From assembly GCF_900107705.1 (NCBI RefSeq), contig NZ_FNRE01000009.1, positions 112,569 to 176,568 of the forward strand: a stretch of 64,000 nucleotides of DNA. The letters are read 5' to 3'. Origin of the DNA: Prevotella sp. tc2-28. Lineage in GTDB: Bacteria > Bacteroidota > Bacteroidia > Bacteroidales > Bacteroidaceae. Positions 16,859 through 25,877 of the stretch are shown here, in pieces. The notes under the pieces were generated by a model, which was not told where the DNA came from, did no database searches, and was given only the letters and a program-made list of their open reading frames with translations. The position numbers and the translations under genes were made by a program. Every line of letters starts with the position of its first letter. The stretch's first letter is position 1.

Positions 16859-16970
16859 TTTCATAAAATCTGAAATTCAGAGACAGAGCCGCTTTAAATT
16901 GTCTCTTTAATATTTTCTGTCTTTCTGAATTACTGTATTTCATAATTTCTATTTTTCAGTAATTCTGCAA
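16859..16970. repeat. Octamer array II between the MobC-like gene and the relaxase
   Basis: Four octamers (16859-16890: TTTCATAA, AATCTGAA, ATTCAGAG, ACAGAGCC) begin one base after the mob stop. After an imperfect middle stretch, seven octamers in strict register (16915-16970) read TTCTGTCT, TTCTGAAT, TACTGTAT, TTCATAAT, TTCTATTT, TTCAGTAA, TTCTGCAA and end on the base before the relaxase ATG. The two blocks are partly inverted (AATTCAGAGACAGA versus TCTGTCTTTCTGAATT), so they can form a hairpin. Confidence 0.75.
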
Positions 16971-18254
16971 ATGATAGCAACAATTCTACCGTCGAGCACC
17001 ACCTTCCATGCTGTCGATTACAACGAGCGAAAGGTCTCAGAGGGTGTTGCCGAGCTTCTGGAGATGAAAGGTTTCGACCTCATTGACCAGAACTATACAC
17101 CCGAAGAGTTGAAACAAGCGTTCATCGATTACACTTATCAGTATAATGATCGCATCCAGAAACCCCAGTTCCACCTCGCCATTTCCTGCCGAGGAAACGA
17201 ATATACCCATGAGCAACTGCTGGAGATAGCCCACAAATATCTCGATGAAATGGGCTATGGCGACCCCAACCAGCCTGTTCTGATCTATGCTCACCACGAC
17301 ACCGACAACAATCATCTGCACATCGTCACCAGCCGTGTGGCTCCCGATGGCCACAAGATAGACCACAATCAGGAACGCATCCGCTCTCAGGAAGTCATCA
17401 ACCGCATTATGGGCGAGAACCAGGAGCAGCGGGCATCCGATGCCGTGAAGAAAGCCTTGGATTACCGCTTCTCCACCGTCAACCAGTTCAAGTCCATCCT
17501 CGAATCCAGCGGCTATGAGTGCTACGAGAAGGATGACAGTCTCTGCATCAAGCGCGACGGCCACGTCATCGACACCCTGCCGATGGCCACCGTCCAGTCG
17601 CACCTGCAATCCTTCGAGCCTGATGAGAAGCGACGTCGACAGCTCCGTGCCATCCTGAAGAAGTACCGCGACATGACCGCCGACAAAGACGAACTCCGCA
17701 CCCTGATGAAAGAGAAGTTTGGCATCGACCTCGTTTTCCATGGTTCCAAGGACAAGCCCTACGGCTATACCATCATCGACCACCAGACCAAGACCGTCTT
17801 CAAAGGTGGCAACGTGTGGAAGCTCTGCGAACTCCTGCAATTCCAGTCAAAGGAGGAACGCCTGCACCGCATGGACGAGTTTATCGATGCGATGCTGGAG
17901 GACAATCCCGACCTGACCACCCACGAGTTGAACCGTATGCTTCGCCGCCAGTTCGGCACCCACATATCCAAAGGCCGCATCGCATACGGTGACGAATTTA
18001 TAGACCTGCAGGACTATCAGGTAGAAACCCTTCGAGCCAACGACCGCAAGGCCTGGCAGCAGGAGCATCCCCTCGAACAGCATCCGACAGTCCATCACCA
18101 CAACAAAGAGCCAAAGCCCGAGCGCTCAAACAATCCTCGTCTGCGCAAGCCCACTATTACCAAGGAAGGCTCACGAGATCAGAACCGCGAGTGGGAAGTT
18201 GGTTACAACACTCGTTACAATGACATCGATGATGAGCAGCAGTTGAAACGATAG
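16971..18254 (+). CDS. Relaxase/mobilisation nuclease (MOBP-like)
   Basis: 427 aa. The N-terminal nuclease domain has AVDYNERKVSEG, with the likely catalytic tyrosine, and the HUH metal motif HHDTDNNHLHIV near residues 107-119. The C-terminal half is long and charged, as in Bacteroidetes relaxases of the PF03432 type. It nicks one strand at oriT and pilots it into the recipient. The start at 16971 is fixed by the end of the octamer array and by the conserved MIATILPSSTTFH opening. Confidence 0.88.
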   Translation: MIATILPSSTTFHAVDYNERKVSEGVAELLEMKGFDLIDQNYTPEELKQAFIDYTYQYNDRIQKPQFHLAISCRGNEYTHEQLLEIAHKYLDEMGYGDPNQPVLIYAHHDTDNNHLHIVTSRVAPDGHKIDHNQERIRSQEVINRIMGENQEQRASDAVKKALDYRFSTVNQFKSILESSGYECYEKDDSLCIKRDGHVIDTLPMATVQSHLQSFEPDEKRRRQLRAILKKYRDMTADKDELRTLMKEKFGIDLVFHGSKDKPYGYTIIDHQTKTVFKGGNVWKLCELLQFQSKEERLHRMDEFIDAMLEDNPDLTTHELNRMLRRQFGTHISKGRIAYGDEFIDLQDYQVETLRANDRKAWQQEHPLEQHPTVHHHNKEPKPERSNNPRLRKPTITKEGSRDQNREWEVGYNTRYNDIDDEQQLKR

Positions 18255-18755
18255 GAATTGTATTGAGAAGGGAAAAGGTCGATTTTTAATAAAACAGTCC
18301 CATTTTTCTATAATTTTACAAGTTTATTCCATTAATCATTGGATATTCAGATTATTTTTATTATGAAGCGACTGAAGTTTCTCAGTACTGATGCCCCTAC
18401 GGAGCATCTCCATTTTTAGGAATCGCTTTGCGACAATGCTATCTGATTGTTTACCCATAAATGAGAATTTTGTTCAAAATTACAAAAAATTCTCATTTAT
18501 GCAAATAATAAGAATCATTATTATCATTATTAAGCATAATTAATACTACTATTCATAGTTGTCTAATAACCACAATATAATTATCAATAGTTCTTGATAT
18601 GTTTAATCCAGAAGATTGCATCGATAAACAAGAGGGGATAGATTGGCATATTTCTAAATTAGTAACAAAATTCCGTGTATTATGTATTCTAATGTGATAA
18701 AATTAGGAAAATTAGATATTATTAAATATCAAAACTATAAATTTCTGAATAATTG
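18255..18755. other. AT-rich intergenic region with a long hairpin
   Basis: No gene is supported. The main structure is a perfect 16-bp inverted repeat CATAAATGAGAATTTT/AAAATTCTCATTTATG (18456-18471 with about 18486-18501). It may be the terminator of the mob operon, although the run of T is poor. The remainder is very AT-rich. Confidence 0.5.
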
Positions 18756-18787
18756 TTTGGCAGTTTCAATTATTATGCGTAACTTTG
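18756..18787 (+). promoter_or_regulatory. Promoter of the tra operon
   Basis: TTTG (18756-18759), 20 nt, TAACTTTG (18780-18787) followed by CACC; very close to the Bacteroidetes consensus. It precedes a roughly 190-nt leader and then the whole tra cluster. Confidence 0.8.
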
Positions 18788-18979
18788 CACCCGAAATCAA
18801 TGGTTGACCACCCGAAAGTGGGTGTGTGATGACTGGTACATCGTCAACGAATACTTGTTCTGGGGCCCGACTCCTCGTAAGAATTGGCCTACAAAAAAGG
18901 GAGCCTGTCAAGACTGTCACTATCGGCAGCCAAAGAGAGTGAAGAGAACAAGTATTCATCTTTAAATTGACGATTAATT
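18788..18979 (+). promoter_or_regulatory. Structured leader of the tra operon with possible short ORFs
   Basis: A 13-bp inverted repeat, GAATACTTGTTCT near 18849 and AGAACAAGTATTC near 18946-18958, closes a large loop. A nested GTTGAC/GTCAAC stem encloses a CACCC/GGGTG hairpin. Three short frames are open: ATG 18800-18829 (9 codons) whose TGA overlaps ATG 18829-18942 (37 codons), and a protein-like frame from TTG 18804 to TAA 18965 (about 53 aa, with two CxxC-like cysteines) lacking an ATG. In CTnDOT the tra leader is a target of the sRNA RteR; no such sRNA is visible here. Confidence 0.5.
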
Positions 18980-19675
18980 ATGAGCGAAGTAACAATCATC
19001 ACGTTTGCCAACCAAAAAGGCGGCGTAGGCAAGACAACACTGTGTACCCTGTTTGCCAACTATTTGGTAAACCGAGGCAAGAGAACCATCGTTATTGACT
19101 GCGACGGTCAGCAGACCATCTTTGAGAAGCGTAAGGCTGACTACAAGAAGTACCCAGACCAGAAGGAAAAGTACAAGGTACAGGCTTTCAGCATCGCAGA
19201 CCCTGAGAATGTCAAGAATCTGATGAAGAATCTGCGCCAGCTTAATGGTGTGGTACTCATTGACGCGCCCGGCAACCTCGCCCAGCAGGGACTCATTCCC
19301 CTTTTCGTACAGACCGACTATATTGTATGTCCTTATCAGTACGAGACCACTTCCATCAACTCCACCGTGACCTTCCTTGGCTTCATCCTGCAGCTGAAGA
19401 AGCGTGTGCAGTCGATGGCTACTAAGATATTCTTCATCGTCAACAAGCACGACAAGCGTTACGGCACAGAGAGGGAAAAGAAGCTTTGGGCTGAGACCGA
19501 TGAGCAGTGGTCGAAGTTCGGCATCGTCACCCCCAAGATTGAACAGCGTGTGGAAATGCAGCGATATAACACGATGGGACTAATGGACACCCAAAAGTCC
19601 ATTGTGACACCTGCCTTTGATTGCATCTATGACAACATCTTTGGAGAGAACGGCTATGGCAAAGAAGGTAAATGA
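18980..19675 (+). CDS. traA: TraA-like ParA-family ATPase
   Basis: 231 aa. The deviant Walker A motif QKGGVGKTTLCTLFA lies at residues 10-24, and DAPGNL serves as the second ATPase motif. ParA-type ATPases open the tra operons of CTnDOT-like elements (TraA), where they are thought to help position or partition DNA. It overlaps the next gene by 20 nt. It is the first gene after the structured leader. Confidence 0.8.
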   Translation: MSEVTIITFANQKGGVGKTTLCTLFANYLVNRGKRTIVIDCDGQQTIFEKRKADYKKYPDQKEKYKVQAFSIADPENVKNLMKNLRQLNGVVLIDAPGNLAQQGLIPLFVQTDYIVCPYQYETTSINSTVTFLGFILQLKKRVQSMATKIFFIVNKHDKRYGTEREKKLWAETDEQWSKFGIVTPKIEQRVEMQRYNTMGLMDTQKSIVTPAFDCIYDNIFGENGYGKEGK

Positions 19676-20090
19676 AATGACCTCGGACGACCTGATGACG
19701 CTACCCGATGACATTGAGGGTATCGTTCTCGACGTACAGGGACGGCAGAAACAGAATGCCGCCCCTGTACAGAGGCCGCAGGAAGAGCCAGTTGCCGAAC
19801 CGACTCCAAGGGTGAATACTGAGCATAAGCCAACACCAACCGCCATGCCCAAGGAGGGCAACGAGTGGTGGAACACCTTTCTGAAATGTGGAGAGGGCTA
19901 TGGCTACCGAGTGAAGAAGGACGGACGGAAGATGTACTGGATTGACGAGGACATTGTGACCGCACTGAAGGCTTGCGACATCAACCGTATGTCAGCCACC
20001 GACACCATAAACGCCATCCTTCGCTCCTTCATCATACTGAACAAGCAGGAACTTCGTGAGTGCATCAAGCAGCACGACAGCCTGATATGA
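19656..20090 (+). CDS. traB: TraB-like DUF3408 protein
   Basis: 144 aa from ATG 19656 (MAKKVNEMTSDDLM); the frame opens at 19617 but the internal start has a GGAGAG upstream and fits the family. The N-terminal 70 residues are proline-rich and disordered. The C-terminal part, with YWIDEDIVTALKACDINRMS and ATDTINAILRSFI, resembles a ribbon-helix-helix-like DUF3408 domain often paired with a ParA partner. A ParB-like or adaptor role with TraA is inferred from the position. Confidence 0.65.
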   Translation: MAKKVNEMTSDDLMTLPDDIEGIVLDVQGRQKQNAAPVQRPQEEPVAEPTPRVNTEHKPTPTAMPKEGNEWWNTFLKCGEGYGYRVKKDGRKMYWIDEDIVTALKACDINRMSATDTINAILRSFIILNKQELRECIKQHDSLI

Positions 20091-20110
20091 GCATCTAAAA
20101 TGACAAGGAT

Positions 20111-20554
20111 ATGAGCAAGAACGAATATGAAGAAACTGTTAGAGAACTCTATCCCACCTTCTCGCAGGTTGAGATAGCAGAGGCGACACACACCTCAAAG
20201 AGCACTGTCAGGCGTGTTGTCACAGGACTCCACCTGACCCGCACCAAGGAAGAAGAAAAAGAAATACGCTCCAGAATCCGTAGGAAACTGATAAAGAAGG
20301 AACGTGCGCGTATCGTCTTTGGCTTGGACCAGCACACCAATATCAAGCTGGTCACCAACCCCAGGAAGGTGAAGTACCGCACCAAGTTGAAGAATGACGG
20401 CTATATCGTGATGCGAGGTAGCAACACCATCTACTACACTCCAGAGCAGAAACGCCATCGCCACCGTGAAGAGAATGCCCGTAAGGCAGGACTGGACTTC
20501 GCCCCATGGAGCGTACCGGCAGTGATTTACAAGCAAACGTGGCTGGGTGCATGA
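20111..20554 (+). CDS. Conserved tra-operon protein with helix-turn-helix
   Basis: 147 aa. An N-terminal helix-turn-helix is visible in FSQVEIAEATHTSKSTVRRVV. The middle is rich in Arg and Lys, and the C-terminus reads FAPWSVPAVIYKQTWLGA. No named family is recognised. It sits between traB and a DUF3127 gene in the tra operon and could be a DNA-binding regulator or relaxosome component. Confidence 0.55.
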   Translation: MSKNEYEETVRELYPTFSQVEIAEATHTSKSTVRRVVTGLHLTRTKEEEKEIRSRIRRKLIKKERARIVFGLDQHTNIKLVTNPRKVKYRTKLKNDGYIVMRGSNTIYYTPEQKRHRHREENARKAGLDFAPWSVPAVIYKQTWLGA

Positions 20555-20595
20555 CCATCCGGCACAAGTAATAAACATCAAAAGTAATCAAGCAA

Positions 20596-20889
20596 ATGGA
20601 AATTCAAGGTAAGATTATCGCAGTGTTGCCGGAGAAGAGCGGCACATCTGCACGAGGAGGTTGGAAGAGCCAGCAGTATGTGCTGGAAACCGAAGAGCAG
20701 TACCCCAAACGTTGTCTATTTGACGTTTTCGGGGAGGACAAGATCAAACAGTATGCCCTTCAGGAGCAGATGCGCGTAAAAGTCAGCTACGACCCTCGCG
20801 CCGACGAGAAGGACGGTCACTGGTATGGCAGCAACAGAGCTTGGAACGTGGAGAGTCTTGACGCACCCGTCCCTGCTGCAACTACATAA
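20596..20889 (+). CDS. DUF3127 protein (OB-fold-like)
   Basis: 97 aa, a full DUF3127 domain: MEIQGKIIAVLPEKSGTS, KSQQYVLETEEQYPKR and the central FDVFGEDKI. The family is compact and predicted OB-like, often encoded with DNA-processing genes in Bacteroidetes. A single-stranded DNA-binding role in conjugation is plausible but not shown. A large hairpin follows. Confidence 0.7.
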   Translation: MEIQGKIIAVLPEKSGTSARGGWKSQQYVLETEEQYPKRCLFDVFGEDKIKQYALQEQMRVKVSYDPRADEKDGHWYGSNRAWNVESLDAPVPAATT

Positions 20890-20904
20890 GCTCATTTTCT
20901 TCGC

Positions 20905-20955
20905 TCAGAGAATCCGCAGCCCTGTCCTGTCAATGGCAGGCAGGCTGTGGATTTG
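20905..20955 (+). other. Intercistronic hairpin in the tra operon
   Basis: Stem AATCCGCAGCC/GGCTGTGGATT (20911-20921 with 20943-20953, one G-T pair) with an inner CCTG/CAGG. No T-run follows, so it looks like an mRNA stability or processing structure rather than a terminator. Confidence 0.5.
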
Positions 20956-20999
20956 AGACGGAGGAAACAGGATAACAAACAATATGCACAGAGAAAAGT

Positions 21000-21350
21000 A
21001 TGACATTCGGTAATTTACTTACGGTTGTTTTCTTCGGCTATTTCTTTTACTATGTCGGGATGATTACCTACGACCAGTTCTTCAAGAAGGACGAGCTGCC
21101 TCTGGAGGCCGCTGTAGAGGAAGAGGAAATCGACATCAGCAGCGAGGCTGCCGAGTTCCACCCCAAGGACATTGTGAAGGACAAGAAGAAGGAACTGACC
21201 AAGGAAGAAGAATCAGAACAAGAAGTTATGAGTGGAGGTATTGAAATCGAAGAGCTGATACCCAAGGTGGACGAACTTGCTGAAAAAGGCAAGGACTGTC
21301 CTTTCGGTAAGCTCCTTGCCGACTGGAACGAGGTTCCGGAGGCCGCATAA
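21000..21350 (+). CDS. Small membrane-anchored acidic tra protein
   Basis: 116 aa. One N-terminal membrane segment (LLTVVFFGYFFYYVGMITY) is followed by a very acidic cytoplasmic region ending in ELAEKGKDCPFGKLLADWNEVP. The position between the DUF3127 gene and traE corresponds to the small traC/traD-type genes of CTnDOT-like operons. No function is known. Confidence 0.6.
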   Translation: MTFGNLLTVVFFGYFFYYVGMITYDQFFKKDELPLEAAVEEEEIDISSEAAEFHPKDIVKDKKKELTKEEESEQEVMSGGIEIEELIPKVDELAEKGKDCPFGKLLADWNEVPEAA

Positions 21351-21525
21351 GCTGGCAGACAGCTTTGATATTGTACTTTAACTTGTTAGCGGCTATAGTG
21401 GGAATGATGCCGCAGCTCGGCCAGAGGGCTGATGCTCCGAAGTCCTGTTAAGGCTTCCTTCCCACACTACACGTGGTGCTTTAAATTGTAACATAGAATT
21501 TAAAATTAAAACTTTTCAAACAATT
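21351..21525 (+). other. Structured leader before traE
   Basis: A 175-nt gap with a GTGGGAA (about 21399)/TTCCCAC (about 21460) closing stem and an inner CAGC/GCTG hairpin. It may set expression of the pilin-like traE independently of upstream genes. No -7 box was found. Confidence 0.4.
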
Positions 21526-21882
21526 ATGTTACAAGTAGTTAACCCCATTAAGAACGCCCTTCAGCAGGGCTGGAAGAATCTCCCCAAGAAGCGCATCGCC
21601 TCATTCGTAGGCATGTTCCTCTTCTGTGCCGTCGCAACCTATGCAAGCAGCAAGGGTGCAGGTGGCTTCACCAAGGCCACGACGGAAATCTCGTCGTATC
21701 AGACCCCCGTAGCCAACCTGATGAAGGCCATCGCAGCCGTCATCGTGTTGGTGGGTGCCTTCAACGTCTATTTCAAGATGCAGAACGGCGACCAGGATGT
21801 GAAGAAGACCATTATGATGACCATCGGCGGATGCGTGGCATTCATCGCCATGTCGGAGGCTCTTCCCATGTTCTTCAAGTAA
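21526..21882 (+). CDS. traE: TraE-like DUF4134 protein (VirB2-like subunit)
   Basis: 118 aa. The first hydrophobic stretch (IASFVGMFLFCAVATYAS) may be a cleaved leader. Two further membrane segments, LMKAIAAVIVLVGAFNVYF and TIMMTIGGCVAFIAMSEAL, flank a short loop. This is the DUF4134 pattern of TraE, the likely pilin-type subunit of the mating apparatus. traF and the VirB4 ATPase follow. Confidence 0.8.
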   Translation: MLQVVNPIKNALQQGWKNLPKKRIASFVGMFLFCAVATYASSKGAGGFTKATTEISSYQTPVANLMKAIAAVIVLVGAFNVYFKMQNGDQDVKKTIMMTIGGCVAFIAMSEALPMFFK

Positions 21883-21967
21883 AGCAGGACGTGACAGAAG
21901 GAGATGCCCTCGCCATCGTCTTTCGACAGCAGGGCATTTCCTTCCTTTGTTTTCAAGAGACACTATC

Positions 21968-22255
21968 ATGCAAGGTAATTACAACGGCTATCCTGTCTTC
22001 AAGGGGCTTCAGCGTCCTTTGGAGTTCATGGGAATCAGAGGCAGGTTCCTTTCCTATGCCGCCGGAGCCATCGGACTGTCGTTCATCGGCTTTATCGTGT
22101 TCTCCATCCTCATTGGTAAGTTGGCAGGCTTCATCGCCATGATTGTGCTGGCCATCGCAGGACTGATCACGATTTACGTCAAGCAGCGCAGCGGACTCCA
22201 TGCCAAGCGGCACGACAGGGGAATCTTCGTCTATCAGGGCCTGTACAATCATTAA
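21968..22255 (+). CDS. traF: TraF-like DUF4133 protein (VirB3-like)
   Basis: 95 aa from ATG 21968 (MQGNYNGYPVFKGLQRPLEF). Two membrane segments form a hairpin, as in VirB3. The PVFKGLQRPLEF and GIFVYQGLYNH ends are typical of DUF4133. It ends 11 nt before traG. The upstream in-frame ATG at 21947 is less likely. Confidence 0.8.
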   Translation: MQGNYNGYPVFKGLQRPLEFMGIRGRFLSYAAGAIGLSFIGFIVFSILIGKLAGFIAMIVLAIAGLITIYVKQRSGLHAKRHDRGIFVYQGLYNH

Positions 22256-22266
22256 AGCGACTGTCA

Positions 22267-25131
22267 ATGGCAAACAAGAAAAGACCGTTTGACAAGCTCT
22301 TTGCCCAGCTTCAGGACATCAACGACGAGCGCGGCAGACATCTGAACACCGTACTCTGGTCGAAGCAAGGCGACTGCTCTGTCATTCTCGAAATAAAGAA
22401 CCCCGTGCCTCGCTTCAGCACCGATGCAGAGCTGTATATGCAGTTTTGTGACGTGTTGAGCAATATCGTCCAGACGCTTGGTGAGGGCTATGCCCTCCAG
22501 AAGCAGGACATCTTCTGCAAGCGAGGCTATCATCATGACATCCCGCCCGAAATGGAGTTCCTTTCTCAGAGCTACTTCCGCTATTTCGAGGGCAGGGAAT
22601 ATACCGACATCCGCACCTTCCTCATCATCACACAGGAAGCAGGAAAAAACATGTTCGTCAAGTACGACCCGAAGAAGTGGCTGGACTTCCACGCAAAGGT
22701 GGCGAAGGTGTGCGACATCCTCTCTGACAAGAACATCTGGTTCTATAAGCTGAACAAAACCGACGTGTCCGACTATCTGCACCGTTTCATGACCATCAAC
22801 TTCAAGGACGGTGCTTTCAGCGTCAACAATTTCAAGGCCAGTGATGAGTTCCTGACCATCGGCGACCGTGCCGTGCGCTCCTTCTCACTGGTTGATGTGG
22901 ACGTTATCGACATGCCAACAGTGGTAAAGCCCTATCTGCCGGTTCCAATCAATGGCTACCGCATCGCCACCGATCTGTTCGGCTTCATGACCAATGTTCC
23001 TTTTGCAGACTGCATCATCTACAATCAGGTCATCCAGATTCCAGCCCAACAGAAGCTGAAGCGCAAGCTGGAGAGCAAGTCGAAGCGTCACGGCTCCATG
23101 CCTGACCCTTCCAACAAGATTGCCAAGGCAGACATCGACGCAGTTCTGGATATGCTGGCAGCAGACAATAAACTGCTGGTCAACACCAACTATAACATCA
23201 TCGTCAGCTGTCCGTTGAACAAAGTCACACCTGTATCATCGTTCATCGAGACAAAGCTATATGGCTGTGGTATCATGCCGTCACGCACTGCCTATAACCA
23301 ATTGGAGCTGTTTCAGGCATCCTTTCCCGGCAATGCCTACACCTTCAATCCCGACTATGACCTCTTCCTGACACTTTCGGATGCTGCCGTCTGCCTCTTT
23401 TTCAAGGAGCATACCAAACAGACGGAACTATCACCCCTTTTGGTCTATTATACTGACCGTGACGGACTGCCCATCGGTATCGACTTCACGGGTAAGGAGG
23501 GTAAGATTAAACATACCAACAATGCCAACTTCCTATGTATCGGGCCATCTGGTAGTGGAAAATCGTTTCATATGAACAGTGTGGTTCGTCAGTTGCTGAT
23601 CCAGGACACCGACATTGTGTTGGTCGATACAGGTGACTCCTATGAAGGTATCTGCCGATACTACAAGGGAACCTATATCACCTACTCCAAGGAACGGCCA
23701 ATCTCCATGAATCCGTTCAAGATTACCCGTCAGGAGTATGACGATAACTTCGGAGAGAAGAAGAACTTCCTCAAAACGCTTATCTTCCTCATCTATATCG
23801 GTGAGAAAGCCCCTGATGACGTGGAGGAGCTGGTAGTTAACCAGGTCATCGTGGAATATTACGAGGCATATTTCCATCCCTTCGAGAAGTACACTGAGCA
23901 GGAGCGTCAGGATATCATCCATCTGCTGACCCTGAAGCACAAGATGAATGGTGAATACGACAAGTTTGAGGAAGAGTTGGAGAAGAAGTATGCAGAGCAG
24001 GAGAAGCAACAAGAGGTAGTTGAACCTGTCGAGCAGACTGAGCAATCAGATGAAACTGAGGAGAAAATGCGCAGGGAGAAGGAGAAGAAACGCCGCTGGG
24101 TGGAGAAGCTTCAGAACCTGGCCAATGACAAGGCTGCATCTGCTGGAGAGGTTGCTGCAGCAGAGAACCAGCTTTCCCGTCTAACTCCAGAAGTGATGGA
24201 GGGAACCTACCTCATGAAACTCAACGAGGAGGTTGACCGTATGGAGGAGCGCCGCCGCAAGCTGAAGGTGACTACGCTGTCCTTCAACTCCTTCTATGAC
24301 TTTGCCATCGAGCGCATCCCACAGATTTGCAAGGATAAGGATGTAAAGTTCAGAATTGCTGATTTCTCGGCTCTGCTCAGTCGTTTCTACAAGGGTGGTG
24401 AGCTGGAATACACGCTGAATAACGATGCCGACGCCTCACTCTTTGAACAGAAGTTCGTCGTATTCGAGATTGACAAGATTAAAGAGGATCCTGTCCTTTT
24501 CCCTATCGTCGTGCTTATCATCATGGATGTGTTCCTACAAAAAATGCGCCTGAAGAAAGGTCGCAAGGCCATCATCATCGAAGAGGCATGGAAGGCCGTT
24601 GCCACACCCCGTATGGCTGCCTACCTGCAGTTCCTTTTCAAGACTGTCCGTAAGTTCAACGGTATCGCAGGCGTGGTGACACAGGAGTTGGAGGACTTGC
24701 TTTCATCGGACATCCTGAAGAAAGCCGTCGTAGCCAATGCCGACGTGACCATCCTTCTCGACCAGTCGAAGTTCAAGGACAACTATCAGGATGTGGCCGA
24801 CCAACTCGGACTGACACAGGTACAGCTTCAGCAGATCTTCACTATCAACAGTCTGAAGAACAAGGAAGGCCGTGCCTATTTCCGTGAGGTATGGATTCGC
24901 CGTGGTGACACTTGGGACGTATTCGGAGTAGAAGAACCGCCTGAGTGCTACTGGGCTTATACCACTGAACGACTGGAGAAGGAAGCCCTGAAAATCTATG
25001 AACGTCACTTCGGCAATATCCAACAGGCCATCATAGAAATCGAGAAAGACCGTAAGAAGGCAAATGTAGGAAAGTACCTCGACTTTGCCAGACAAATCAA
25101 TAATCATCAAAACATTATGTCACTATGGTAA
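22267..25131 (+). CDS. traG: TraG-like VirB4-family conjugation ATPase
   Basis: 954 aa, longer than minimal VirB4 (about 800). The N-terminal half is the VirB4 docking domain. Walker A GPSGSGKSFHMNS lies near residue 426, Walker B is in RKAIIIEEAWK, and a conserved Gln follows in GVVTQELEDLL. Between Walker A and B is an unusual charged insertion (about residues 560-650) rich in Glu, Lys and Arg, predicted coiled coil. It powers assembly of the type IV secretion channel at the inner membrane. The stop overlaps the next start by 7 nt. Confidence 0.9.
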   Translation: MANKKRPFDKLFAQLQDINDERGRHLNTVLWSKQGDCSVILEIKNPVPRFSTDAELYMQFCDVLSNIVQTLGEGYALQKQDIFCKRGYHHDIPPEMEFLSQSYFRYFEGREYTDIRTFLIITQEAGKNMFVKYDPKKWLDFHAKVAKVCDILSDKNIWFYKLNKTDVSDYLHRFMTINFKDGAFSVNNFKASDEFLTIGDRAVRSFSLVDVDVIDMPTVVKPYLPVPINGYRIATDLFGFMTNVPFADCIIYNQVIQIPAQQKLKRKLESKSKRHGSMPDPSNKIAKADIDAVLDMLAADNKLLVNTNYNIIVSCPLNKVTPVSSFIETKLYGCGIMPSRTAYNQLELFQASFPGNAYTFNPDYDLFLTLSDAAVCLFFKEHTKQTELSPLLVYYTDRDGLPIGIDFTGKEGKIKHTNNANFLCIGPSGSGKSFHMNSVVRQLLIQDTDIVLVDTGDSYEGICRYYKGTYITYSKERPISMNPFKITRQEYDDNFGEKKNFLKTLIFLIYIGEKAPDDVEELVVNQVIVEYYEAYFHPFEKYTEQERQDIIHLLTLKHKMNGEYDKFEEELEKKYAEQEKQQEVVEPVEQTEQSDETEEKMRREKEKKRRWVEKLQNLANDKAASAGEVAAAENQLSRLTPEVMEGTYLMKLNEEVDRMEERRRKLKVTTLSFNSFYDFAIERIPQICKDKDVKFRIADFSALLSRFYKGGELEYTLNNDADASLFEQKFVVFEIDKIKEDPVLFPIVVLIIMDVFLQKMRLKKGRKAIIIEEAWKAVATPRMAAYLQFLFKTVRKFNGIAGVVTQELEDLLSSDILKKAVVANADVTILLDQSKFKDNYQDVADQLGLTQVQLQQIFTINSLKNKEGRAYFREVWIRRGDTWDVFGVEEPPECYWAYTTERLEKEALKIYERHFGNIQQAIIEIEKDRKKANVGKYLDFARQINNHQNIMSLW

Positions 25132-25877
25132 GAGCAAGATTAGCAATCGTATTAGGCGCAGTCCTGCTGTCTGTACAAGCACATGCAGGATGGAAGGTAG
25201 TGTTTGACCCTTGGACGACTGGAGCCGTTACCGCTAATGCCGCCTCACAGGAACTGATAGAGAGTCAGCATAACACAAGGCTTGACTCCATCAATTCCAA
25301 GCAGCAGAAGATCATGCAGTACACGGCAACGATGGCCACCATCAAGGAACTCTACAAGATGTCGATGGAAAATGTCAGCGGTTTCGGTGCAGAGTCACAG
25401 TATTATGTGGAGATTGGTTCTTGTGTGGCCGAAATCTTCAAAGATGTGCCAGTCGTACTGAAGTATATGAACAAGTCGCCCGGCAAGAACTATGTCATCT
25501 GCCTCAAAGAGGTGACGGACATCGTACTGGAAACAGAGTCGCTGGTCAAGGACTTCGTGGATATTGTCAACAACGGCAAGGTGAAGAACCCTATCAAGAA
25601 GAGTAAGGATGTCCCAAATGTCGGGACAGCCGCCAGTGGTAACGGCGACGGTTATAACTTCATTGACCGCTATGAGCGTCTGACACTGGCCAACCGTATC
25701 TACACCCATCTGCTGGAGATACGCTACAAGATGGAGGCCATTACGATGATGTGCCAGTATTGCAGCGACATGAACAATCTCCTGCTGGCCATCGATTGTG
25801 ATTCATGGGCAACCTACTTCACAGGCAAGAACATGGTTGAAGGACTGATTAACGACTGGGAGGGTCTGGGCACATGA
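25125..25877 (+). CDS. traI: DUF4141-like tra protein (VirB5-like)
   Basis: 250 aa with signal peptide (MVRARLAIVLGAVLLSVQAHA). A helical middle is followed by a C-terminal NMVEGLINDWEGLGT. The DUF4141/TraI-type protein lies directly after the VirB4 gene, as in CTnDOT. The same C-terminal signature recurs in the next gene and in the gene at 42695, so these are three paralogues. Likely periplasmic, with a VirB5-like role at the pilus base or tip. Confidence 0.7.
   Translation: MVRARLAIVLGAVLLSVQAHAGWKVVFDPWTTGAVTANAASQELIESQHNTRLDSINSKQQKIMQYTATMATIKELYKMSMENVSGFGAESQYYVEIGSCVAEIFKDVPVVLKYMNKSPGKNYVICLKEVTDIVLETESLVKDFVDIVNNGKVKNPIKKSKDVPNVGTAASGNGDGYNFIDRYERLTLANRIYTHLLEIRYKMEAITMMCQYCSDMNNLLLAIDCDSWATYFTGKNMVEGLINDWEGLGT

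Noticed and set aside
16901..16962. Array II as a simple AT-rich spacer
   Set aside because: The right block holds seven octamers in strict register with the same consensus as arrays I and III, which chance AT richness does not explain well.
17037..17840. 267-aa frame opposite the relaxase
   Set aside because: Antisense shadow created by the codon usage of the relaxase gene, which has the HUH motif.
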